In this document: positions 44,275 through 54,560 of the stretch, piece after piece | How positions within the stretch are numbered: position 1 is the first letter of the stretch | Layout: the number at the start of each line of letters is the position of its first letter | NCBI RefSeq assembly: GCF_016920785.2 | Contig: NW_024609857.1 | Coordinates: forward strand, 11,365,618-11,429,617 | Length of the DNA: 64,000 nucleotides | Direction: 5' to 3' | Origin: Ixodes scapularis | Taxonomy: Eukaryota > Arthropoda > Arachnida > Ixodida > Ixodidae | Translations under genes and position numbers: made by a program | Notes under the pieces: generated by a model | Database searches by the model: none | What the model was told of the DNA's origin: nothing | Seen by the model: the letters and a program-made list of their open reading frames with translations, nothing else

Positions 44275-44718
44275 ATGGGTGGCTACGAAAGTGTAAGCAT
44301 CTTCGTCTACGTGCTGGGCGGAGTGGTTGCTGCAATATTTGTCGTCATATGCCTTTGCATCTGCAAAACCCAATGTTGTGCAAACAGCAGCACAAAGAAA
44401 CGTGGCTACAAGAAGCGTTCCCGTCCGGATTTCTTCGGCTATCACCACGACCCTTCTTTTGGCTGGACGACGGACATTGAAGGCGGTTATGGGAGCAGCC
44501 ATTCTGATGGCAGCTTTCACGACACTGTTGGCAATGGTGGCGGAGATTGTGACAGCGGTGGAGTTGGTGACAGTGGTGGAGGGGGTTGTGACAGTGGCGG
44601 AGGGGGTTGCGACAGTGGCGGAGGGGGTTGTGACAGTGGGGGAGGGGGTTGTGACAGTGGGGGAGGTGGCTGTGACAGCGGCGGAGGTGGCTGTGACAGC
44701 GGCGGAGGCTGCGACTGA
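44275..44718 (+). CDS. small membrane protein with GGGGCDS-repeat tail, type II
   Basis: Encodes 147 residues from the ATG at 44275 (context CACCATGG) to TGA at 44718. Residues 7-30 form the helix (VSIFVYVLGGVVAAIFVVI, then CLCIC), followed by CC at 34-35 and a basic stretch KKRGYKKRSR (41-50). The conserved GWTTDIEGGYG lies at 63-73 and DGSFHDT at 78-84. From 101 to the end come six perfect heptads GGGGCDS plus a partial GGGCD, a 21-base repeat. A 3' splice site (TTTTCTTCAG) ends at 44239. The polyacidic, Cys-bearing, flexible tail after a basic juxtamembrane patch suggests metal binding, disulfide networking or multivalent binding, but these are only ideas. Paralogues are 57369 (broken) and 5640 (tail-less). 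The best-supported gene of the window. Confidence 0.75.
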   Translation: MGGYESVSIFVYVLGGVVAAIFVVICLCICKTQCCANSSTKKRGYKKRSRPDFFGYHHDPSFGWTTDIEGGYGSSHSDGSFHDTVGNGGGDCDSGGVGDSGGGGCDSGGGGCDSGGGGCDSGGGGCDSGGGGCDSGGGGCDSGGGCD

Positions 44719-45870
44719 TTACTTGGCTTTTTCCTGTTTTGATGCATACCTGACATTGTTTGGCAAAGTTTGACCACTTTGCGGCTGCAGAACTTTTCTC
44801 AGGGAAAATCAAGCGAAGTTTGCTGTTGCCTCACAGTTGACATATTTTAGGTCATTGCTGGATCATAGACCAATATAAGAATTTCTGGTAGGACCAGGGC
44901 ACTGTGCTGCAGTATTAAAAAAAAAATGCTCCTACTTTGATTCTATTTATTTGTAGTTACTGGTGAAGTGTACATAAAAGAAGAATACAGCAGATTTCAT
45001 TTAAAAAGAGAATTATCTCGATCATCTTCAGCATTTGTGGTGGCAACTTATATTTATATTTCTAGCAGCCACATTGGTCAAGCCAACAAAAGTACCGAGT
45101 TCAAAGTGTAAACCCTGCATTCTGTCCAGTGGTTGAACTGAGATCAGTTTTTTTCTATTCTGGGGCCTTCATAAAACACTGTTTGATAGGCCATTGAAGT
45201 ATGCCTAGGAGAGGCCATTTCCAGTAGAAATGGTTGTTAGCTACAGTGGATAACGATTGCCAAATAACTTCCTAACAGATAATCAATTAACCGATAAGCA
45301 TTTCTTAAAATAATTCCAACTCTATTATTGCTGCTGGACAAAACCAAGCAATATGATAGGGTTGCGTGGGGAAATAGAACTTTCTTGATGGTGTTTTAAA
45401 GTGCGTAAAGTGTCTTTTCAAACTAAATACCCACGCCACTATATCGGCATCGCTAGCAAGCATGAAATTAAAAGTCTGCCAAGGGGGGGGGGGGGGGGGG
45501 GAGTAGAGTAGAGAACGGTAACTTCAAAAATAATGTATCCCTCCTGAAAAAAAAAAAAAAAAAGTTTTTTTGTTTTATTTTATTTATCATTTTTTATAGG
45601 AATACTTATTTATGGGTCAGATTTTTTTTTTTTTTTTTTTTTTGTGGTACATTTTTATATCTGCTGAAGGGGCCTTTTTGAGTGCACTTTCCAGGCTGTG
45701 CCACTTTGCTGCCTTGTTTGAACTTGTTGAGTTATATCTTACTATAGGTAAATACTTTGAAGACATATACTCAACATGAACATACGGGTACGAAATATTT
45801 CAAAATGTCTAGCTTGACTTCTGACAGCAAAATCATGGTTTATGAAAGCAGCTGGAATGTTTCTTGGCTC
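44719..45870. other. 3' flank of the type II gene
   Basis: Conserved with block B 61955-63080. Contains a G-run around 45485-45502 and A/T-runs around 45547-45645 that are absent or shorter in block B. No gene. Confidence 0.5.
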
Positions 45871-45935
45871 TGACGTCACTCCGCTGCGGTGGCGCTGCTG
45901 TCTGCATGGCACATGCGCAGACGCTTCACACGAAT
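45871..45935 (+). promoter_or_regulatory. candidate core promoter of the type V gene
   Basis: TGACGTCA (CRE palindrome) at 45871-45878 and CATGCGCA (NRF1-like half palindrome) at 45912-45919 lie within a short CpG-rich island just ahead of the type V ATG at 45949. Both motifs are conserved in block B (63088-63095 and 63129-63136) although the coding there has decayed, which shows only shared origin. Confidence 0.35.
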
Positions 45936-45948
45936 CTCGTTTCTGCGC

Positions 45949-46330
45949 ATGGAGAGTGGCCACGCCTGGAGAGGGCATTCGGGGATTTGTTGTTCGCAAG
46001 CAACGTGTGAGTGTATGCTACTTGCCCGTGCTTGATTTACACGCTTCATATTTGTTTCTGCAATCTGTCAGCCAGAATTTCCAGACAGTTTGTCTTTTTT
46101 AGACAAAATATGGTCCAAGTCTTGCGTTGGTGTTGCACCGTGAAATGCTCATTTAAATCTGCTATTCCAATTTTTTCTCTCTTACGTTTCGTATGTATTT
46201 AAACTGACGTGATTGTTCTCTCTTGTGTACCTTAGGCATTTGTCTCCTGCTCATCGCTGGCTCCCTAATTGTCTCGGGTTTTAGCTTGGTGATTGTGTTC
46301 TCGTCTTCGTTGTTGAGCCATCTTAACTAA
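45949..46330 (+). CDS. candidate two-exon membrane microprotein, type V
   Basis: Exon 1 coding runs from the ATG at 45949 to 46006, before a GTGAGT donor. Exon 2 runs from 46236, after the pyrimidine-rich acceptor TCTCTTGTGTACCTTAG, to TAA at 46328-46330. The two join in frame (58 + 95 bases) to give 50 residues: a polar start (MESGHAWRGHSGICC) and then a long hydrophobic stretch (ICLLLIAGSLIV, SLVIVF). AATAAA at 46566-46571 could serve polyadenylation. In block B the same positions show a TAA in exon 1, the acceptor changed from CTTAG to CTTGG and an extra base in exon 2. All three defects hit the predicted coding or splicing features, which indirectly supports the model. The donor has T at -1, a weak point. 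Unproven. Confidence 0.4.
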
Positions 46331-46990
46331 ATGGACACCTACTACAAAGCTTGTAACAAGTGCAGTGATGTACACGTAATTGACGGAGTTTGTCTCGTGA
46401 CAAAGAACCGAAACCATATTTCTGAAATGGCAACGATGCGTAACTTGACGTCATTCGTGGTGTCAGTTACTTTGAATATGCGTGCAGCACTGGAACAAAT
46501 CATTTTCAAACTCTGCAGTTCCACTCAAAGTGTGAATATTTTTATAGTGTTCAACGTATATTTGTAATAAAAATCACCCTCTACAATGACTTTGGCTCTG
46601 TTTCTCTGGTCGAGCTCTGAGTCTGTCGCTTGAAAGGTCAAGCATGCTTTTTCCTTTGCTCTGGTTTCTCACAATTCTGAGAGCGGACGCATATTTCTAA
46701 AGGTCATTCACGAAATTTGAGACAGCACCGCAGCAGTGCATTAAAAGGCAACTCCACTCAAAAAGTCGACCCTATAGAACTGGCCGATATCACTTAGGGG
46801 GATCAAAATACAGTCGTACCCAAATTAACACGTCAAATCGACGCCGCATTCCCGATTACAACCAATATTAAAAATGTTCTACCAGCTGGGTTAGCGGCCC
46901 GACAGCAGGTGAGCAAAACTGGCACCGGGTGAGCTAGTGAAGCAACACTGGGCAATGACGTAGGTTTCGTCTTATGCTCGTACGGATGCT
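46331..46990. other. end of block A and its flank
   Basis: Carries the AATAAA at 46566-46571; similarity to block B ends about 46680. Nothing else supported. Confidence 0.5.
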
Positions 46991-47179
46991 GTGCACACTT
47001 CGTTTCCCGTGGCATTTTGCGATTCCACTGATGGCAAGAGGTGCTTACTGCGTTATCCTGTGTTCTATTTCTATTTGTGTCCTGGTATTTTATTTAACAG
47101 CTACCGCGACCGTGCAGAAGAGAGCAAAGCGGTGCTGCTCGCTCATGCGCGTGTCGTGGAGCCGGACTCTCATTGGGCA

Positions 47180-47671
47180 ATGCCAAGCATGAATTGTAGT
47201 GCTGTGGGTTGCATCACCAAATCCGGTGCGCAACCTGGAGCTGCGGTTCCACCAATGCCCAAGAGACTGGAAGAGTCACAAGGTGTAAGTCGGTGCCGTT
47301 TGCCGGATAGACTTCGAAAGACAGTTGACTCCGAGCTCCAACGTGAAGCTCTGCTCCCAGCAATTTATGCCAGACAGCTATACGCGGTATCTGCGGCTGC
47401 TGACTGCTGCGAGTTTCTCACGAAACACTCGTCTTTGAAGAACGATGCAGTGTTGTCGCTGTTCGCATACTGTCTGCCAACTGCTCCAGCACGAGCGGCC
47501 CATTCAGATAAAGGCACCTTAGCTTTAACAGTGGATACCATCTGTCCATCTGTCTCCCATTATTTCTTTTCTCTTGGTCTGCGAGCAAGAAACAAATACA
47601 GTCACTCTGTGCCGGCACTGACCGCATCATTTATAGCAGTCGAATTTGCTCTTTGGCCGGCAAGTTTATAA
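47180..47671 (+). CDS. hypothetical frame with THAP-like N-terminus, doubtful
   Basis: An open frame runs from 46991 to 47671; its first ATG is at 47180 and starts MPSMNCSAVGC, then GAAVPPMPKRLEES. Met-Pro followed by Cys-x4-Cys, with a Pro-Lys about 18 residues later, recalls the start of a THAP finger, and a consensus donor GTAAGT at 47285 would end such an exon after 35 codons. The rest of the frame (to about 164 residues) has no recognisable domain. It lies in the non-duplicated spacer between blocks A and B. Either a single THAP exon or chance. Confidence 0.25.
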   Translation: MPSMNCSAVGCITKSGAQPGAAVPPMPKRLEESQGVSRCRLPDRLRKTVDSELQREALLPAIYARQLYAVSAAADCCEFLTKHSSLKNDAVLSLFAYCLPTAPARAAHSDKGTLALTVDTICPSVSHYFFSLGLRARNKYSHSVPALTASFIAVEFALWPASL

Positions 47672-48784
47672 ATACTAACATTTACTACATTTGGTGCATA
47701 TTTATGAAGCGCAGGGGCAAAAAGATTCAGAGGACACCTAGGCAGTTCTTATGAGTTGCGAACGCGAAAGCATGAAAAGTGAACTCAGGATGGATTTAGC
47801 TATGTTGCCTTGTTTCAATGGCTACTCTGCCATTGAAACATATTTGTGGAACGAGGCGCGAAGTATCGCCGCTGTGTTTACTGCGGAAACAACTGAGCGC
47901 TTTATGTTTTTTTAGAGGGGTTCTTGAGTTTTCTGAAGTAGGGCAAAAAGATTGTTGCCAGCAATAAGGAAAATATTTAATGTAAACGACTTTATTTAAG
48001 CGGGTTAAATATTTTGCAAATTTTGGCAATTGTGGATTTTTTAACTTTTTGTGATATAGAGTGGTATGCCACGGAATCTGCTACAGGGTAGTATACATTC
48101 GCGTGATCTATTTTTCGCGGTATTTTGCGAATGGTGAAATATGTTTCAAAGCCTAAAAACATAACGTATATAAAAAAAAAAATGCAGAAAGCGGTATTTT
48201 GCAAAGCTAACCTATAGGCCTAAGAAGGAGAAATAAATCTTGTGCGAAACATCATTTATGCCTACCTCTAGTTCTTTAAATACTTGACATAGGAAACGGC
48301 GTGTAAACAAAAAAACAGCAAGTGTTCCCTCGGCAAGACTATTTTTTGAGTTTAAATAAAATATGCTTGTAATGATTGCAGCCAAAATGTTGCACATGTT
48401 TAACAATGAAGATTTATTGCTCCTGCAATTTCCCTTACACGATCCACAGCAACCGCCTCATTACTACGTCCACACGCTTCGTGGCATCCTAGGGATATAC
48501 TATTTGCTTTTACTACAAGGGGCACTAATTTTCCTCAAGTACCTTGTTATTTCATCGTGTTCAGTAAAAAAAGTCTAGTTATTCCTACTTGCTCGACACA
48601 CAAGCCCCTTACTATCACTATGCCATCCATCCACGCGATCTTGCGTGTGGCTGCTGAGTTAGCAATAATTTAATTGACAATCTTACCTACATATAAGAAT
48701 TATATGCGTATGGCGAAAGGATGGATCAGATCGAGCAACGTCGTGGCGTTGTGGAGCAGGTTACCGCCCCTGGTGCCATTGATC
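47672..48784. other. non-duplicated spacer between blocks A and B
   Basis: No supported gene in about 1.1 kb. It would be the place to look for the 5' exon of the block B type IV gene. Confidence 0.4.
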
Positions 48785-49830
48785 CTAAAGCACTAATGAC
48801 AAGCAATGAATTTTGAGAGAGTGGTAATGATAATTGCGGCGTTATGTTTTTATTGAGAAGGTCTTTCTGAACAATTTTTTTTATTTGAATGTTTGCACCT
48901 CTGTTGTGTTGTGTCCCTACCTTGTTTCCTTTTTGTATAACTTTGTACGGACGACTAATGTTCTGCTTCATTGTGTCGTGCGTGTACAAAATCTAGAGGT
49001 TGTTTGCAAATTCTATTCAGTTGTAAAAAAAAAAATTGAATAAATCAGAGGACGCAGTACAATGAAATTTATCATACTCAAAATCCTTAAGTGTAGGTAT
49101 GTGAAAAAAAAATGGAAGAAAAGAAAAACATGTTACTTCGCAGGGGAAAAAAAAACAAAAAACAAACAAACATAAGTTGTGGCTGCTGCTTACAGATTGC
49201 ACCACACGGAACGGAAACTTGAAAGCTTCTTTAAAGTGAATACCCAATGCAGGTCCAGAAGATCCATGTATGTAGTAGTACCATCTGTGAATAGCAACGT
49301 AATAGAAGCAGTTTATTTCTGTTTTTCTCTATGTGCATGAAAATATCATGTTTATCCTTTGCATTTTTTTTTTCTAGAAACCTACATTTAGGAAATTAAA
49401 GTGACGAAGTGTGGCAAATGCACCACCTAAAGGCACCTCCGTGAAAAGCTTTAATGCAATTTGTTCATTCCCTTATGTATACAATCATTACGACTCACTA
49501 GTTCTTACCTACACCCTGCAGGTGTAAAATATGTTTTACTCCTGTTAAGTATTTATAAGTAGGATATGTAACTATGATGACAATTATATTTACCTAACTC
49601 GGGGTAGTCAAGATGCTGCAGAAATACAGGAGGCCTGCAGCCATGTGCTCTTGGCATTGCATGGGTAGGATACTTGGTGGTACTGCAGTTGCAACTTTAT
49701 TTGTGCCACCAACCTCGTGTGCCACAGTAGGACCCCTACATCCGTACAATATTTTGGTGCAGTGCATGACTATTTGGTGCTGCCTTTGTTTCAGATAACC
49801 GTCTTGGCTGGCATCCGCAGTTCCACCACC

Positions 49831-50184
49831 ATGGGCTACAAAGTTGAAAGCATCATAGGGTATGTGATTGCGGCACTGGCCGCTGCAATAATCTGCGTCT
49901 TCTGGATTTGCATCTGCGTGAAGGAACCTGCCGATGGCGACAGCACGCAAAAGTGCGGCTGTAACAAACGTTGCTGTACAGGCTCCGCTTGCTGTGACCA
50001 TGACGCTGCCAGTGACTGCACGTTAGACGGTGAAGGCCGTCGCAAAGTCAAGAATAGTGACGGCGGCAGTTTTCGCGACATGTGGGGTGGCAACACTGGT
50101 GATAATGGTGACTATGGTGGAAAGGGTGGCAGCAAAAAGGGGTGGAGGCTGTACTTGATCACTCTTTTCGGTTTCTGCAAATGA
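49831..50184 (+). CDS. small membrane protein with Cys cluster and Gly tail, type IV
   Basis: Encodes 117 residues from an ATG in ideal context (CCACCATGG) at 49831 to TGA at 50184. Residues 8-29 form the helix (IIGYVIAALAAAIICVFW, then ICIC). VKEPAD follows, then a Cys cluster KCGCNKRCC, SACCDHDAASDC at about 46-68. Next comes the motif SDGGSFRDMWGGN, which matches SDGSFHDT in type II, and a Gly/Asp tail (GDNGDYGGKGG) ending in a more hydrophobic LYLITLFGFCK. The acceptor TTTGTTTCAG ends at 49796, 34 bases upstream. The block A copy has lost its start and frame, so this is the functional candidate of the pair. Ten or so cytosol-side cysteines suggest lipidation or metal binding; this is inference. 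Function unknown. Confidence 0.7.
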   Translation: MGYKVESIIGYVIAALAAAIICVFWICICVKEPADGDSTQKCGCNKRCCTGSACCDHDAASDCTLDGEGRRKVKNSDGGSFRDMWGGNTGDNGDYGGKGGSKKGWRLYLITLFGFCK

Positions 50185-50369
50185 CTCTAGCTTTAAAAAC
50201 TTGCGAAAGAATTGCTTGTAAAAGGACAGAACACGGACAGCACATTTCGTGCTGCTCATTCTTTGTTCTTCTATGTGTAACTCTTTTGCAAGTTTTTAGT
50301 CCATATCAATACACTCGCCTCAATGCAGGGTACTCTAGCTTTGTTACGCTTTTGCTGTAGGGTATAGAG

Positions 50370-50616
50370 CAGGGCTCTCACACGCGGCCCGCAACATCCC
50401 GCATCTGCTATAGTCTGTTGCAACTCAAGAAGGTAGGGCGAGGAAAAGAAAGGCCGGGAAGGTAGAAGCACACGGGACGCTGGAGAGAAGAGTGGGCAAC
50501 CTCCTCTCTCCAGCTTTCCGTCTGCTTCCTCCTCCGCCACCTTCCTTTCCCTCGCCCTACCTTCTTTAGTTGCAACAGTTTATAGTCTCCGTTCCAATAT
50601 CTCGAGCGCTGCCGCA
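50370..50616. mobile_element. truncated hAT-like MITE, block B copy
   Basis: CAGGGCTCTCACACGCGGCC onward matches 39158 onward in block A; it is cut at about 50616 where foreign sequence starts, and is itself interrupted by the palindromic element at 50417-50580. Confidence 0.75.
50417..50580. mobile_element. palindromic MITE with 8-bp target duplication
   Basis: GTTGCAACTCAAGAAGGTAG at the left pairs with CTACCTTCTTTAGTTGCAAC at the right. TATAGTCT at 50409-50416 is repeated exactly at 50581-50588. Same family as 43469-43623. Nested inside the hAT-like remnant. Confidence 0.9.
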
Positions 50617-51670
50617 GAATCAAGGGGCTCCAGCCCCCTTCTCCCCTTCCTCCCAGATGTTTTGGACTGTTAAAGAAAACAATACAGGGAAAGAGGGCGT
50701 GGTCGAGCTTATTTTAAGCTGAAATTATTTACGCATATGTATAGCTACTGTCGCTCTTCCCTGCATAATAGATCGCATAGATGGTCATTGTCGGAAACTC
50801 ATCAGAAGGCACTACTCGTCACTTGCTTAGTGGTTCGGAAGTTCAAAGTTATGTCTTTTCGACCTAAATAACTGTGCCATTGGTAAAAAAAGAAAATGAA
50901 ACATAACAATAAATGCAAGATTAAAAAACTGGAGAGAAAAAGAAACAAGAACTTGTTGGAAGTGTTTTATTCTTGCATATTCAGAGACTCCGAACTTCGA
51001 AACAAGGTTCTCCTACCAAAATGTGTACAGGCTAAAAGAAACACGTCCCAGAAACGTGAAGCGAGAAAAAAAATTAAAGATGGCTCTTTTTTAATGATGT
51101 GCTGAACTTGAACAATACTAGATATCTTCCCCCATAAGTTAATTTATTCCTCAACGTGAAAAAATAATAAATACATTATTTTGTATTCTGCAGATGGCAA
51201 TGATGGGTACTGTCTGTAGTGTTCATTTAAATGCGATACCTCAAACAATGTCGACGAAACGAATTACCAAGTTTAGGGCATCATTGCCTATACGTAGATA
51301 CATGTTTGGACATTTTTTCAAAACTGATCTTGAATAATAATAATCATATCTTAAGACAACACTTACCTAGGCTATACATAGATCATTCTTTAAAAATTTA
51401 ACATCTCTACCATAAATAGCTTTGGCCATAGCGCGCTTCAAATATGGCACAAATGACAATCGTCAAAAACCCGTCATCCTTCTTTGCTCCTTCGGGAATT
51501 TATTTCTTTAAAACTGAGCAGGCCAGAATATTGAAATAGACAGCATTGTCTTTCGCAAGGAATGCAACACCGCATGTAAAAATTTGAGAAAAAGAAATTA
51601 CGAATGTACCTCACTGCTTGAATCCAAATGAAACCGCGCGCCAATCTTTCGAAGTTCGACAAACTTTTGA
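50617..51670 (-). mobile_element. inverted, truncated copy of the 8621-11253 hAT-like interior
   Basis: Read on the minus strand this matches about 9030-10110: for example GTTTCTTTTAGCCTG, ACAAGTAGTGCCTTCTGA-like and TTTACACGCGGTG-like words occur in the same order. The TTCGAA-rich arms are almost entirely missing here, so the copy is incomplete. Absent from block A. Confidence 0.7.
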
Positions 51671-51837
51671 GGTTTTGAAAGTTAAAAAATTTTCAAAATC
51701 TCTAGATAAATAATGTAGATGGTTGAGCGTGTTGGTTTCTAATTTACGATAAGGAAAAAGGTATATTGAAGACAAAGAGGCTGTCTTGTCTGTTTTTTAG
51801 TCGAGATAAAAAATATAAGTGTCGCGAACCGTTCGAA

Positions 51838-52020
51838 TTATGTATAAAAGTAGTTTATAACCAGTCTCGACAGTAGTGGGATGAGGCGCCGACGAACGGC
51901 GAGCGTAGAAAGGTCCCGGATGTACATGGCGGCGCTGCAGTCGTATACCGGGTCGAGGATCCTACCGGTTCCGAGCGTTCCGAAGGCTTTTGGCGCGGTC
52001 TTGACTGGCGATTTTGCCAT
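51838..52020 (-). CDS. hypothetical 60-residue frame
   Basis: Minus-strand frame from an ATG at 52020: MAKSPVKTAPKAFGTLGTG, then RILDPVYDCSAAMYIRD and LAVRRRLIPLLSR. Composition looks protein-like (basic start, mixed polar and hydrophobic residues) and the frame sits in a more GC-balanced patch than its flanks. I do not recognise it and see no paralogue in the window. It could be an exon of a captured gene or part of an unrecognised element. The segment belongs to DNA inserted into block B. Confidence 0.25.
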   Translation of the reverse strand: MAKSPVKTAPKAFGTLGTGRILDPVYDCSAAMYIRDLSTLAVRRRLIPLLSRLVINYFYT

Positions 52021-52029
52021 TTGACGGTA

Positions 52030-52465
52030 TGGCAGCGTGAAGTGGCTCCCGTTCTGAACTGATATTTAGCCCGTGTTTGCTGTCGTTTGTGGCCAATAGA
52101 GTGTTATGCCGAACTAGTCTTTAATCGTGCAGCAAATGCAATGCGAGCCGCCCTCGCCACCCACTTCATACAGCCTATCCAACACGTGCTTTAGTGGCGC
52201 CCTCTCGAGCCGTCGACACTGAGTGCGGCAGCCGTGAGCGCTTGATGAGCTCACTACCCCTCCTCCATTTCACGGCCACTCAAGCCAGGACCTACGACGT
52301 CATGAAGGAGGTTATTTTTTGCTTGTTTTTGTAATTCTAAATTGCCTATAACTTTTAAAATAAAGTAAAAATTAAGAAAAGAGATGTTTCATTAAGTAAC
52401 TACGTTCAGTGCGCTCAGGATCGGTGCAACTTAAAGACCAGCCAAAAAGTTGTTGCAGGGCCCCT
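52030..52465. other. inserted segment ending in a TTAA element terminus
   Basis: No gene. Near its right end GTTGTTGCAGGGCCCCTTTAA (52450-52469) reads, on the minus strand, as TTAAAGGGGCCCTGCAAC, a terminus type common to tick TTAA elements; its partner end is not found. Confidence 0.4.
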
Positions 52466-53111
52466 TTAAAGGGATACTTCAACGAAATTTGAAATATTCC
52501 CGTCGTGTTCAAAAATAGGTTGAATATGATCCACAATATCCGTAAATGACAATCGCATGTTTGTATTTTGATCCTGGTGGCTGTATTTTTCGTTATAAAC
52601 GGCCCACTCTGGCAAGCGCTCGGAGAAGGCCCAGCCTAGAGCACGTGACATCCAACGCAATCGTGACGTAGGTCGTCTCAAGACGAGCAAAGCTACGGCG
52701 AGGCTGACGTCGAAAGGATGGCCTAGTCGTTCCAGCCACCGAAGCGGCTGCTTTTGTACGAATTTTGAGTGATGGGTTAATCTTCTATAATCTTCTAGGG
52801 GGACAATAGCGACTTCTTCGACACACAAAAGGGATTCTCGGGAAGAGGGGAGTTCCTCCTTCCCCCCTTCTCTCGTCGTGGCCGAAGACGAGACAACCTC
52901 CGTAACTAGCTGTCAAGGTTCCTAGACGAGCATTACAAACGAGGCGTTAGCGACATCCACCAGGTGCTCTTTGCTAATCGTTTAATTTGTTTTAAAATTC
53001 CTTTTCGAGACTTTTTTAACAAGATATTGGTATGTTCCATGTGATACTGCTCTTTTGAACACATATAGACCAAAAAATGAGCGCCGAAATTTCGTTGTAG
53101 TATCCCTTTAA
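52466..53111. mobile_element. TTAA-bounded inverted-repeat element, block B-specific
   Basis: TTAAAGGGATACTTCAACGA at the left pairs with TTTCGTTGTAGTATCCCTTTAA at the right (one or two mismatches). About 645 bases with no transposase. Confidence 0.85.
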
Positions 53112-53192
53112 GTAACTTCCTTTTTAGCACACTTTTTCAGTCTTTGCCAACTCTGTGTTTTTTTTTGGACTTACATAAATATGTTACTCGAC

Positions 53193-53626
53193 TTAAAGGG
53201 ATAATGAACCAAATTTCGAGCTCACAAATGAAGGCTGGACGGATAGGCAAGATGCTGCAAAACCCAAAACCATCACTCATACAGCGATATCTCTAACGGA
53301 TCGCCATATTTTTGGAAAAGAGGTACGCTATTGAACACTGCCGACGAGGCCACCATTCTCATTCCATCTCCTCCTCGCTACGTCCCTGTGAGCTGGTGAA
53401 CCAAAGCGAGAAAAAGAGAAGTGAGGCCACTTCCCCTCATTCTCAAATGTTCCAGGAGGACAGTGACGTCATTAGCCTCGCTTAATTGCACCCTTCTTTT
53501 CTAAAAGTATGGCAATCGGTTCGAGATATTGATGTACGAGTGATGTTTTGGAGTTTGCAGCGTCCCGCTCAATGCTTCTGCAGCCCTATTTTCCGAAATC
53601 GAAATTTCAGTTCGGTATCCCTTTAA
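53193..53626. mobile_element. TTAA-bounded inverted-repeat element with empty site in block A
   Basis: TTAAAGGGATAATGAACC at the left pairs with AGTTCGGTATCCCTTTAA at the right, followed by CTGCTCATTCAA. Block A reads GACTTAATTGCTCATTCAA at the same place, so the empty site is a single TTAA. 434 bases, non-coding. Confidence 0.9.
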
Positions 53627-53804
53627 CTGCTCATTCAATGTTATATGGGCAGAAACATGTTTTGTGAAACATACTCTACAGAAGCATACTCTAAGGTTCC
53701 GACAGAACGCTTGCCCCCAATGGATCGCCCATCCCGTTTTTCTGACTGAATATCTGTAACATAAAAATTAATAAACATCGCCCACCCCCGATTTTCTTTG
53801 TATG

Positions 53805-54560
53805 TTGCGCAACGTCCGACCGGTATCGCATCAACCGCACAATTTGCTGTACCGGCACGTCTGACAAGCGAGTTCATAGGGGATTCCCACGTTTTTGTCC
53901 GTGATCTGCACGCACAATATCGGCTCCCGTAACACGATACTTGTTCCTGCATGTATGTTGCACCATAAAATGCAAATCTGCTGCATCTGCAATCTGCGGT
54001 ATCCATTCCCACGACATAGTTTGTAGCGGATTCCCGCGTTTTTGGCCGCGATCTGCATGGGCTACCTCAATTCCACGCAAGTTGTTCTCGCGTGTATATT
54101 GCATTGTGAATTCTGATTCTGCTGCGTTCGCATTCTGCGGTATTTGTTCCCGTAACATACAAATTTGTAGCGAGTTCCCGCGTTTTTGCCCACGATCTGC
54201 ACGCGCGATATTGGTTTTCGTGACTTGCAAGTTTGTAGCGGAGTTCCTTGTGTTTATTACACCATAAAACTTGAATCTGCTGCGTCTGCGATTTTCGGTA
54301 TTCATTCCCTTGAGTTGCGAGTTCCGAAACATCGCTCACCCTGATTTCTTTGCTTGAGTTGCTTGAGTTCTCGGCGGGTTTTTGCGGGTCCTTCGCACCA
54401 TGAAACGCGAATCTGCTGCATCCGCTACCTGTCGTATCCTTTGCCGTGACACAGGGGTTCGTAGCGAATTCTCGCGTGTTTTTCGCATTATGAAACGCGA
54501 ATATGCGGTGTCCGCGATCTGCGGTGTCAGTTCCTGCGTCACGTGGCTTGTAGCCGATGT
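53805..54560. repeat. degenerate long-period tandem repeat, block B
   Basis: Core (C)(G/A)AATCTGCTGC(A/G)TC(T/C)GC near 53977, 54113, 54283, 54409 and 54497, with TTGTAGCG(G/A)A(T/G)TTCC and GCGTGTNTNTTGCA spacers. Homologous to 40990-41560 but with one more unit. Confidence 0.65.

Larger units (their letters stand above)
35650..46680 (+). repeat. segmental duplication, block A
   Basis: Co-linear on the same strand with block B (48785-63966). Matched landmarks: GAATT/GGATTTTGAGAGAGTGG at 35677 and 48812; acceptor TTTGTTTCAGATAACCG at 38489 and 49789; TTTTTCAGTCTT at 40810 and 53136; FEPSFLI coding at 42556 and 55612; GGGAACATGAAATAAATAGG at 44024 and 57110; TGACGTCA at 45871 and 63088; TTTGTAATAAAAAT at 46561 and 63806. 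Order of family members is IV, III, II, V. The intervening 2.1 kb (46681-48784) is not duplicated. Block A keeps types II and V intact and has lost IV and III. Confidence 0.9.

Noticed and set aside
44345..44812. Antisense Pro/His-rich repeat frames opposite the type II tail
   Set aside because: Shadow of the GGGGCDS repeat; the plus strand has the helix, splice acceptor, Kozak-like start and paralogues.
46991..47671. Whole 226-codon frame as one protein
   Set aside because: Starts at GTG; only a possible THAP-like start at the ATG 47180 is worth noting, and it may splice out at 47285.
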